Translations under genes and position numbers: made by a program
Shown: positions 1-12,300 of the stretch, one piece after another
How the letters are laid out: each line of letters opens with the position of its first letter
Numbering within the stretch: position 1 is the stretch's first letter
DNA from: Siphonodentalium dalli
Lineage: Eukaryota > Mollusca > Scaphopoda > Gadilida > Siphonodentaliidae
Assembly (NCBI GenBank): GCA_032622095.1
Contig: CP136069.1
Location: 163,359,043-163,423,042, forward strand
Direction: 5' to 3'
DNA: 64,000 nucleotides
Notes under the pieces: generated by a model
Told to the model about the DNA's origin: nothing
Databases searched by the model: none
The model's input: only the letters and a program-made list of their open reading frames with translations

Positions 1-171
1 GCCATCACCTTGGCCATCATCAGAAATCTAAGCCATCACAGACCTTCTTATTCTTCATGAGTGCTAATATAACTATAGTGATGGTTTATCTTAGCCATCA
101 TTGGTATCTGATGGCTAAGCGAGGGCTTAGGGATGGCTTAATAAGCCATTCTGTTCGGTAAGGGTACGTAC
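1..171. other. Start of the intron after the last exon
   Basis: No coding signal. Short words GCCATCA and TGATGGCTAA recur in both orientations, so the stretch can form weak local hairpins. Confidence 0.6.
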
Positions 172-398
172 CACATATCAGCTCATTTGTCACTTGTATG
201 GATCCTGATTCACAAGAGGGTGTTGCATACCCATATGTTAAACTATTGGTATCTGCTGTGTATGTTAGTCCATTAATGCCAACATCGAAATCTCCGCTTG
301 CTAAATCTGTTCGCAGCTCTTCGGCAGCAATCGCGAGCATCGTATCATGTTCTGAGTAAGTAGTCCCATCAGTCTGGGTGGTCATGGATATCTCAAAA
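172..398 (-). CDS. Exon: region leading into GCC2/GCC3-type modules (last exon in window)
   Basis: 227 nt. The junction with the exon at 3696 restores RAIFEISMTTQ. The acceptor TTATGTTAG has a poor pyrimidine tract; the donor after 172 is GTACGT, phase 1. It continues with an amphipathic stretch (DTMLAIAAEELRTDLASGDF), then SCESGSIQVTNELICG, where cysteine spacing begins to look like the entry to an ephrin-receptor-like Cys-rich module. The next exon is outside the window. The part after 172 (lower coordinates) is intron. Confidence 0.85.
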
Positions 399-3300
399 CT
401 AACATAAATTCTGGAGCTGAAATTGAATAAATGTAGGAATGGTCACGACTATTTCAAGGCAAAGAAAACTTACGTTTAACGTTTTTGCCAAAAATATCGG
501 GATATACCTCATTTTCACACTAATATCTGTGCGTATGGACCAAAACAATAACATGATTTCCAGATAAACAAAGAAGGATAATTCTATAGAACTGGAAAAG
601 TGAAAGCTATTTGCCCCTCCTTTGAAAGCAGTCATGATGGCGAACATATATACCAACTGTAATTTAGATCTGATGACTCATGGCTGAAATATATGCGCGG
701 ACGGCCAAAAACCTATATTTCCAGATAAACAAACACGATAACTCTAGAACGGAAACGCGAAAAAGAAATTTGCCCCTATATTGAAAGCAGTCATGAGAGT
801 GAAAATCCAAACCAAATTTCATTCAGATGCGATAACTGAAGGCTGAGATATATGCCCGGACGGAGGGACGGATGGACGGACAAACGGAAAGTGGGGTGTA
901 GTGAATGCAATTCATTGCTTTTAAGGGTCAGACGAATGTTTCACCAAAATTTCCTGATATTTCAAAATGGAATTTCTCAAAACTATCAGGAATTTCTTTT
1001 TGAAATTTGGCACAAGCGATTATTGTTATACACTATTTAAGAGTGATCGTCCATTTGGGTATTATAATCCCATTTACTTTACTTGTATGGCATAAAAATT
1101 TCTAGGTACCAATAACTTCTGTAAGATAGAACTTTGTCCGCAGTGCAGTTTATATATCCATGATATCATATCTGAAGATCGTGAAGGGGGCTTAATTTAT
1201 GCAGAAAGACACCCACCCACATAGATAATTTTCGGTAAGAGATACTTACCGAATGTTAGATTCGGACTCAGTATCCACGAGGCCCCACATGACCCAAATG
1301 CATTATGATCCGAATGTTCTAACACGATGTACATGTATTTATCTCACTTAAACCACAGACAGTGTGACTGGTGGCTCACAATATAGGGCTTTGATATCCC
1401 CCGGTCGCGCTAACCCGATATTGATTAATCGCCTATTTACTCTACCATGTACTATACTTGTATGGCATGAAAAGTATGTAAAATATGTACATATTTTGCC
1501 GTTTCTCGGTACCAATGGCCGTTTGTCCATCCACCGTCCCTCCGTCCGGGCATATATCTCAGCCTTCGGTTATCTCATCTGAATGAAATTTGGTTTGGAT
1601 GTTTACTATCATGACTTTCCAAATAATGTCGTGTCAGGTATCACATTTCCAACTGTTGAAAACCAAAGTTGGATGGTTTAACACCCCCCAATTGCATGTT
1701 GCCACGTCCATGGCTCTGAATTTTCTATTCGATTCTTTAAATCTATATTTTCTTGTACAAGGATGTTCACAACTATGCTTTAGCATGTAATTTGGGATTC
1801 AGTGAAATTATTTTACAATTCACTCAGAGTTGCCACTATATTTCAGAATTGGCCAGACATGGCGGTGAGGTGGCTTCAGATAACAAACCTGTGTATTATT
1901 CCAAATCGACATTATCTAAATAATGTCCAGTTATTGTTCTCCGCATGTCCAGTTATTGTAAAAATAATGCAGTTATTGTTCTCCGAAATCAGACTCGTCG
2001 CTATCGCTTGTCGGTTCTGAAATATAACGCGCACATTGAAACAAAGGGACTAAGGTAATTAAATATGTATGTTCATACCATGCCTGCTGATCAATAAAAT
2101 GTTGGACTTAGATGAGGTTTGGGTAATAGGTCCAACTGACCGTTATTACTGATAGCGTGACATATTTCCAGTTGACTGTCCCGTTCCTTGTTTGGGTGGA
2201 CTAGCCAGAATACCAACATTTGTTTTCATTGGGCTGAAATATATGTGGCTACTTTATTCTTCATTGCAATATATAGGGGTGTGATGTTATATCATGCAAT
2301 TATAGCTTTAACTTAACACTATGAAACGAAGCGTCCTCTCATAGTCAAGACGATAAGTTGCTTGGTGAATGGGTTTTTTGTTTGAATTTATTAATTATTT
2401 TTGCAGTTCTTGGTACCTAAGGGGACGAAAAAATAAATAATAGTATCAACCTCTCAATTGTAGACAAATCCATTGTTTAGTCTTCTCTTAATAATTGTTC
2501 AGATTCTATATACAATAAAGATGAGGATAAGATTTTTCACCTGAAGGATCCAATGAAATCATTTGATGAAAATGTGATGCCATTGTGTCATGATTTATGC
2601 AAACCGTGCGTCTGCTCCTTGACAAATAATAAAATATGACAAAATGGATAACTGTTAATGGACGGTTTGAATTTCTAATAGGTATTTACAGAAGTTATTG
2701 GTACCTGAATACAGTGATGTTTTAAATATTGTTCATGTCATAACAGTAAAGTGAATATAACACACAATGAGGCGATCATTCATAAATAATGTATCACAAT
2801 AATCGCTTGTACCAAATTTCACAAAGAAATGCCTGACAGATTTGGAAATATCTGGAGACCACGTTCGTCTGACCCTTCAAGTGGAAAATTGCAAACCCAT
2901 TGTAATGAGAGAGTGTTGGAATGTTTGTCTCTACCAAGATTCGCATACATATACCAGTGCATTACTCTTACATAAATCCATTACATATGACAGAGACAAG
3001 GCGATAAGGGGTTTGGTGTATTACCAAACCAACTATGGTTCAAATTTCATCAATTACAACAGCAGATAACAATTCAGACTTAAAACTGATTGAGATTGTT
3101 CTCTTTTAATTTGTCTACACTGAATGGATTTCAGTTATATAAAAATACACTGGAATGGTATATTATTCATTTGGAGGGATGTTCAAGGCAGACAACAGAC
3201 AGGCCAATATATAATACAATTGCAGAAGAATTCATATTCATTGGTGGAATATGTTCAGATAATGAGTTCGATAGATCTTTTTTTAACTTAATATCTGAAC

Positions 3301-6300
3301 ATTTCCTAACGGATAACTACTCATCAATGTGTATTTAGTATAGAAAGGGTAAATCCCCCCCAATATTTAGTGTGAAATATGTTGTTTTTTAGACCATGAT
3401 TTGAATACATTTCTACTTTTAGTCAGCATTTGAGTCTGAAATGGACATCAGTGGGAAAACCATATACCAGCGGAGGGGGTAGGAACTAAACGACTAGTTG
3501 TGGGACTGTAATGATGTTTCCCATTTTAGTCTTCAAATGAGGTGGTTGCAGCTGAAAATTTGGTGGACCCCCCCCCCCCCCCCGCAAAAAAAAATCACCC
3601 CATAGTCTCGTATCTCCAAATAGATACATCTCATTTTATGTGATAAATATTTGGTACAATAGCTTTCTATGGAAGCCTTGTCAGGCTATACATACATTGC
3701 ACGTTTCTTCTTTCTTCCGACATCCCCACATCGCACTTCAACATTGTCAGCCGTGCATGAATCTGTGCATTGGTTACTGAATGAGCTGTTTTGAAGAATG
3801 GTTATGAAGTTAGATTTAATCTGGTCCTGCGCTGTTGTAGAACAGTCTCCATCGAAGTAGTAGAATTTGCTGGGCATGTACGTCCGCCCGGGAATTCTCG
3901 ATCCTGTATGACAAAATTACTAATCTGAACGCCTGAAAACTTTTTCGAACATGAAACGTTAAAAGATGCTTCCTGTCATCACTTTCATCCATACAATTTT
4001 AATTAAACTCCTTTTCGGTGCATGTTTCATTTATGATTACAAAAACAAGACAAGAAAAACATTTATAGTTGCCCAAGTTTCACTTAAAAGATAAAAATGT
4101 ACACTGAAATACTCATTTTCCGTCCTAGTTCACAGAAAATAACTGGAGAAAAATACTGTTGGCTGGTCCCTCTGACTCAAAACTATTATCTCTGACCCTG
4201 AATCTTTAAAGTTTCATGCTTTAGTCACTAAGTCACGATTCAACCCCTAAGGGGCTCCACTATTGACATTTAGTGCCAAATTGCATCTAATTGGATATTG
4301 TAACAGTGTAGGCCTACTATGTTGGGCCATACCGTACACCCAGATTATTGTGCTTTAAATGTATGTATTTTCATGCAAGCACACTCAAGATCATCACAAA
4401 GTATAATTATTCGCATTTTTTTCATTATTAGATGTCATAGCATGGATCAAAACCGATCGTTGAGGCTGGTTGCTATGGAAAAACAATTTAATAGCAACGG
4501 TTGCTAAGGAAACCACACAAGAATGCAGACACATCAGCAATCAGATTACCATTCCTCACTGGTCCTTGGTACAATACATCATTCATCAAAAGCTCTTACT
4601 AAAAAAAATTATTATTCTATATGTCGAAAAATTCAGACTAGGACAGACACGCGCCAACACAATTGACCTTGACCTTTGACCTCTAACACGGGAATAGAAC
4701 ATTGCCAACAACGTTTTTTTTAATCAGCGGACCAAACTCTACCACCAATGATATGTTGGCATATGGTACTAAAAATGTTTATCAAAAATATTTTTTTGGG
4801 TGCTTGCCTCCTGACTAGAGATGCACCATCTTTAATACATACAGCGCAATATAATTTTTCTGTCACAGTTTTACTTTCTTAAAGGCTTGGATGGCCTTGG
4901 TTATAGGTTATAATTTAGAAATGAAAGTTACCAAATTGTGAAAATGTCCTTAAGAATATACTTAGGGCGCGTACACATGAAGCTGCAAGAAAATATTTGC
5001 AAGAATATATCAGGTAAAATTGCACACTGATATTTTCTTGCTGCAAAGAATACGCACGTGAGAACGCGGCGGTTTAGACGGCGTTGATTGAGCTCAATCA
5101 GACCGAAATGCTGGTTCAAGTGAATTGCGTCCGGTAAATAACCTATAGTCCATTTTGGCAATTCATAGCTTTGTGAAATTTCCAACTGTTGACATGTATT
5201 ACCGAAGTCGGGTGGGATGAGGCACCCGCCGACCTGTAGCAACGATCTGATTTCATGCATAAAGACCTTCTACATAATGAGAATACCTTCTACATAATGA
5301 GAAAGTGGTCACGTTATTTTTGAAATTTAGAAATGTTATAATTTCATAGTGCATGCATATGTGGGGTGACAAAAGTTATTGTGGTTTTGTGGCAAATCGG
5401 ATGACCCCACCCCCATTGAGACCCCATGTGAAGTTTTCAAGAGAATGTTGCTTGGTTCATGGGGCTGTGGTCTATATTACGTTACCGAAATTACATGAGT
5501 GCATGTGGGGACATGAGACCCCCGCCAACTATGGTCAAAGTGTTCACCAGTTGGAAACAATATTAGTTGGAAATTTCACACCAACAATAGTTTGAAATTG
5601 TTCTGGTAGTCTGATTTGTCAACCATTAATGTATGTGGAATTAGTGGTTTTAGACCAACATTTGCATTTCTTTCTACTTTGGTCAAAATATTGGTTTGGA
5701 ATTTCTTCTAGGCCCCTCCCTCCCCGGTGTCCAGTCAAAATTCAAGGCATGTGAGGGGGTGTTTATACATTACCCGGCGAAGAACGTATTCGATTTAGCC
5801 GGTAGCGATAACAATAGAGTGTTTATACTTCGCCGGATAAGAATTACGGCTATCCGGATACTCAGCTATACGGTTTTCAACTTTTGGATAAAATAATTTA
5901 GTACAAGCACCTGATTGTCGTATGGATCATAATTCGCTCTGTGGTTAAGTTAGATGTTTATCTGGGGTCATGCCGTCATGGGTGATTTCCTTTCAACAAT
6001 TAACTCGAACAATATTATTGTGCAATCGCTGATAGACCTGCCCGCTTTTCACCTGTGTAATATATTGGTCAGTGTGCCAGTTTGATTGTCTCTAATCAGC
6101 TGTCCGTCGGTGGTCACGCACCTTGGTTATAAGCTATTATTATAAATACTAACTGATGATGGTACACGTACTATGCATGTGCATGGTACATTTGTTGCGC
6201 ATTCGAGGGAATTAAATGTGCGTGTTCATGTACATGTATGTCCATATATATATATGGAAGAAGTGGGATGGCACGTTTCTATGGATTCAAACTTAATGGA

Positions 6301-9300
6301 CAATTCGTTCAATAATCTAAATCTGAGTGCGCCATGGACATATGTACACATGGACGGGTCTAGAGGGCCTGATTTGAAGGTGTGGGACTGTTCATCTTTG
6401 AACTTATAGACCGACCCTGGTTATGGCCAGGTGTGAGAAATGTTTTAATCTGAACCCTGAAAATTGCTAAATCCTAGCATCCAGCCTTAAGATTTCCAAA
6501 TGTTGGACATTTTCCAAACTTGACACACCTCTAAGGTTGGATCATTTCCAACTGATGGCCATTTCAGTCCAACAATTTGGTAAAAAAATAAGCAAATGTT
6601 GCCTAAAGAAATCACCAATAACAAATTGTTGAAAATAAAACTACGAGAACAATTTCAACATATTGCTGATGTCAAATTTCCAACTATTGCCGTGTCAGGT
6701 ATGAAATTTCCAGCTTTTGAATATTTTGATTAAAGTTGGGATGAGACACCCCCATCGCCACGGCCCTACATACATGGACACGGTGAACGCTCGAGTAAAA
6801 TGAAAAACATATTTTACTGTATAATGTGCAAACGGAAAATGTGTCACATTTGATTCGCGATGTTGAAACTTATATATATAATATAAAATCCAATCCGAAT
6901 GATTAGATACCAATTTGTAGATGTATGCGACGAAAAGATCTCAAAACTGACAATGACCATGCTTTTGGTGCGACACTCACTTCACATGCTGTCTATGAAC
7001 CCAAACAAACCATTAACAATGTTGTTTAAATATCTATAAAATTACCAATAGCAATACCTGAAAGTTTGAGTTGGATATTAATAATTTAGGCATTTCCATT
7101 TCTAAAAAGGTTCATTTCACTATACTGCCCAACCATATCTCTAACATGAAGCGGCTAGATGTTTACAGGTGTACAGCAATATCATATTGGAGTTCAGTGA
7201 GAACTAAAACGAAAACTATTAACAAGTAAAGGAGACACATGAATATATGCGTATCTTCGCCGGCGATGTGTAAACACTCTGCATAACCTTCGTCGGTTAA
7301 CGGGTTCGCCGGGTAACGGCTTCACCGGCTATGTGTAAACGTCACCTGAGGTGCCAGATGGGAAATTCAAAGACGATGGGAGGTGTGCAAATTAAATTAT
7401 GTGATCTTGGGTCTTTGGTCCGGTTCAAGAGGGGGTGCAGTTGAAAATCCATGAACATCCTCCGTCAGGCCTGTTCCAAACGACGGATTTTTGTCGACTC
7501 GAATCTAATACCAGACCCACAATTGTATTAAATGCGTCAAAAATGCGACGTTTGAAACAATTAGATCCGTGTCAGACGCACCACAGACGAATCTCCGTCC
7601 AATTCAGACGAATCTTCGTCGGTGATGCGTCTGAAATCCGTCTTGGTTTCAAACGACGGATTTTTGACGACTCGAATCTAATACATGTGACGAGAAGAGC
7701 CGAAAGTTTCCGAAGTACGAATGCAAATGATATGATAATGATATAATAATGAGGGAGTTCCCCTTATCTGCGGAAATACCCACATGACATCATTTGTCGC
7801 AAGCTCTCTTTATTATAAAGAAGAGATTATATATATGCTATATCTCAGCATTGCTTTGGTATTCTGGTAGTTTGATTTCTCAACAACAGGGCATGTAATG
7901 GATATGGTATCACTGATTTATAATAATTCATGTATACCGATATAAATGGTAGAGGTGCATGGTAGCAACTGATTTATAATAATTCGCTTAAACCGGTATT
8001 CCTTATTGTAGTCTCTGGTTTATAATAATTCATATATACCGGTATTACTTATTGTAAGGGGTAGGGATGGTAGCCTCTGATTTATTATAATTCATATATA
8101 CCGGTATTACTTAATATAAGGGTATGGGTGGTAGCCACTGATTTATAACAATTCATATATACCTGTGTTACTTATTATAAGGGATATAGGGGTGGTACCA
8201 CTTATTTATATTTACCGGCATTACTTATTATAAGGGGTAGAGGGTGGGAGACTATGATTTATTATAATTCAGATATACCGGTATTACTTAATATAAGGGT
8301 ATGGGTGGTGGCCACTGATTTATAACAATTCATATATATCTGTGTTACTCATTATAAGGGATATAGGGGTGGTACCACTTATTTATATTTACCGGCATTA
8401 CTTATTATAAGGGGTAGAGGGTGGGATACTATGATTTTTAACAATTCATATATACCGGTATTCCTTATAATAAGGGGTAGAGGGTGGTAGCCTATGATTT
8501 ATAATAATTTATATACCGGTATTACTTATTATAAGGGGTTGGGGTTGTAGTATATGATTTATAATAATTCATATATATACCATTATTTACATAATACATA
8601 TGCATGGTATACACATACATGGCAATTAGTTGCACGATATACCATTTATTTGTAGCGCCTATTATAGTATATTATATACCTATATGTACTATATACATCC
8701 TCATATACATGATGTGCACATATATTCGCGCTGCCATCGCGCGCACATACATATACATACTGTGTGCTGTATGTTAGTATATATGTATAATATTCCGGTA
8801 TGTATAGGCCTCTATATCTACGCGTGACAATTTTGTGACGGTAACCGGGAGTGCACCTTTAGATAAATCGACCGATGTATTAGATTCGACGCGACGAAGA
8901 TGCGTCCGTCTGAAACAAAATTGACCGCAGTCGCATCACCGACGGATTTAATACAATTAGATTCGAGTCGACAAAAATCCGTCGTTTGGAACGGGCCTCA
9001 GCGGAAACCCTCGAAAGATATACGTCCCCACGCATATCCATATAATAGCTCAGCGATTATGTCAAACAATCCAAAATGGAATTACGAAGTTAATTATTGA
9101 AACAGGCGATAATATTGACGGATCATAACTCGAGTGCGTGAACGGTTCCAGCGTGTCCCTTATAGAGATTAGTTAACGGATACCGATGGCCACCAATCAA
9201 GGTGAACACATATCACCAACTGGCGATAAAATATCAGCGCGCTGCCTTCGTCAGACATTTTCCGGTATTATTTATTTCATTGGTCAAGTAAATCACATGA

Positions 9301-12300
9301 GGCATACCTGATATTTTCTTGCCCGCCATGTGTACGCGCCCTAATATAGTATATAATGATTATGAAAATTTCATAAAAAATATACTAATAGTAAAGTAGA
9401 ATGATAGTATGAATACGATATTAACCACAAAGCACACTTTTGCGAGCCAAGCGTTTGTTTATATACAGCATATGAAGAGTGTGCGATAAGCACAACTTTC
9501 AACTCCGTGATGATTTTTGTTGGGGGAGATTGATTCACTGTGACCCATTCAACACCAAAATAGTGAGTGGCGAGCAATAACGAGCGCTATAACGGTATTT
9601 TTTACACAACATGGTACAGTTTAAATCAAGGTTCGCTTAGTAGGATATCCCCGGTGTTGATTGTTTCGCTTATCTAACACTCATTACGTAATGTACTGTA
9701 ACATATAGCATGGCTTTTGTTTATCACTGTGTGCGATCTTGACAATAACATTCTATTTATGCGGTATTTATTATTTGTATAAGAAAACAATTGGCTATAG
9801 TTTAATATTCTTTCTGTTTATGGTGTTCTTAACGGATGTAACTATTTTAACAGCGATACCCATGGCGAAGGCCATCAGTATATGTTTCCGATGGTGAAAA
9901 TTGTCCCAACTGACACAAAAGTAGCCCACATTATGTAATTGTATTTTCACTTCAGCTCGCCAGGTGAATAACAAACAGAAGCTATCAATGAAATAACGCA
10001 CATTATCACACAAAAACTAGAACAATACAATGAGATTTTCACATTAACCATATAATCAGAATGAGACAATAAAAGGATATCATTATCACAGGAAATATTT
10101 CTACTTTTAAAACTTTTAACTATTGAAAGCCTGGTAAAACGCGTCCTCGTTTAGAAGTCGATGTCTGACCATCAAAACCTCCTGGGATGGGTTCATAAGC
10201 GGAATATGATTACATTTGTATATTACGCCACACTAATATTATAACCAGGTTTACGAACGTTTGAGTGGGAAAATAGTAGATGCAGGAGGGAATACTAATA
10301 CTAACTATTCATCTCTACCGCAACTATACGTATATTAACAAATAGTGAAACTGTGCATTTCACAAGATGATTATTCATATTATAAAAGTACACTGAGTTA
10401 TTTCCTCCCGAAAAACAGTTTAAATGATGAAAAGAGGGAGAAAATACTGAGCAATCAACTATTTTATCATTTGTATAACGCTATAACAGCTGGTCACTGT
10501 GAATATCAAACAGTTCAGTATTATTGTAATTTCAGGAAGCATTGTTAACGGTCCTTAATCCGAATTTCATTGGCTTCGGGGGTAAATAAATATTTAATTT
10601 TAGTCGATGAACCCACACATCAAAGCTCAGAGTGATCAGATATCGATGTTTGAAATCTATTATTTTAATTTTAAGTGGCCAATTAAACAGTCGACGAGAA
10701 GACTTCTCTGAAATTGCGGATGAAGATGGATAACTCTAAAATGGCTTTTATGTGTCAGATATTTGACAAACCAGCAAAATTTCGTTCGTTGAACAAAATG
10801 TTGACAAATAACAGGTTTTGTGCAATTTTATACTATAGTTGACTGTGGTTAGCATTATTTTTGGGCAATTACTCGATTCTGATAACTGAAGCGGCATTTC
10901 AAAATAAATTTGATGTTGTTGAAATCTGATGACATGGGGACCATCGAATCGAATTGAGTACCTTTAAATTCACGATCCCCCCCCCCCCCCATCAAATGTC
11001 CAAAAGGAGATTGTATATCAAATAGAGAATTGATTGATTATCTTTGGTGATTTGTTCTATGAAACGTGCATGGTAATAATCATTCTATATTGGGATCATG
11101 GAATCATTAGCTTATTAAACGCTTTTGTCTCAAGCTTGGGTCAGCCTGAATCATCGACACCTGGACACAGGTCGATTGTCTCTCAGTTGGACTAATCATG
11201 ATGAGTTACAAGGAGACAAAGGAATGAGTTTTGAATGATATTCCATGTTCCCAAAATATAGGAACAATTCTCTCTTCCAGACAACTACTGTAAACATCTC
11301 TCTTGTTTGCAATCCATCTGTTTATTTCAATTGCTAGAATAAAATAAGCATTGTTCGTCTAAGAACTGTTATCTCGTGTGCGAGAATCTGGGACTACATA
11401 CATATGTTATACATAGAGGATCTCACATGAGTTTCTATTTTATACGGAATTTATCAACCGAGTTCACTAAATTCGATTTGAGCCGAGGTTTACCGAGCCT
11501 CAAATAGAATTTAGTGGACGAGGTTGATAAATTACGTATACAATAGGACGAGTGTGAGATACCTTTTATCACATGATCAAATAAACCCGAAGCAACGCGA
11601 AATATTCATCGAAAACAACAATCATAAACTACAGCGATCGCAAGTTATTTGAAGAACGCCGTGACGTCATCGCACGCGCTGATATTAAACGTGTCTATTA
11701 CCGATAATTATGAAACTGCTTTTATGGCCAAATTATGTTATACATACATTTATCCCATAAACCCGGCCTCATATTTTAGTAAGACACACGTGTATTATGA
11801 TATAATTATGATATTCGAATTGTACTGGGTTATTTAGAGTTGACTGTGAGATAAACATGGGTTATAAGGGTGGTTGGACAATTGTTTTATGGTCGAGAAA
11901 ATATATAAATATATTAAAAACCTTTATATTTATGTTAAATCAGATTGAGCGTATGACTATACTCATAGAGTTACTATACATACGGGTGCAGTCAGGTATA
12001 GTATCGGCGGGCTGCCAGCCTGCAGAATGGCCACAAACGAACATCCCCATCGACGCAAGATTGATTGTGGCGATGTCGTAACCAGACATACATTGAGGTG
12101 TGCAGAACTCCCCTCCGGAATTTGTATCGCATGTGACGGCCCCATTCGTCGGAGGCGCTAGTACCGGGCATGCCGCTGAAAAATTTAAGTCAGTCATGTA
12201 CAAGAAAATCAAAGTCAGAAATGGTAACGCGCTCAAAATCATATATTATATACCCATGATTGTAATTATAGAATATAAAATATATTGGTTTCGCGAATGA

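Larger units (their letters stand above)
399..3695 (-). other. Intron with pearl-like repeat fragments
   Basis: A 3.3-kb intron. Two direct copies of a ~160-bp repeat (about 545-705 and 708-893) are followed by an inverted copy at about 1500-1622. The rest (1623-3695) has no recognisable gene, only short ORFs, a run of 16 C at about 3569-3584 and AT-rich sequence. Confidence 0.8.
4962..9344. mobile_element. Possible outer element with GGGCGCGTACACATG inverted ends
   Basis: The left end TTAGGGCGCGTACACATG and the reverse complement of the right end are identical over 18 bp and continue with GCAAGAAAATAT on both sides. No identical target duplication is visible (TTA on the left, TAA on the right), so these may be two fragments of one family and not one element. 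No transposase remains. Two further elements are nested inside. A related piece (ACATGTAGCTACAAGAAAATAT-like) lies near 52335. Confidence 0.4.
3904..11983 (-). other. 8.1-kb intron, mostly nested inverted-repeat elements
   Basis: From 3904 to 4961 I see no gene, only a pair of X-box-like motifs at 4468-4514. The segment 4962-9344 is a nest of transposon-like elements, 10545-10967 is a TTAA-flanked MITE and 11418-11562 is a long hairpin. The stretches 9345-10544 and 10968-11417 show nothing recognisable except a C run near 10978. Confidence 0.75.

Noticed and set aside
7435-7746. 103-residue plus frame
   Set aside because: Lies in the terminal inverted repeat of a MITE; the sequence is explained by the repeat and shows no domain.
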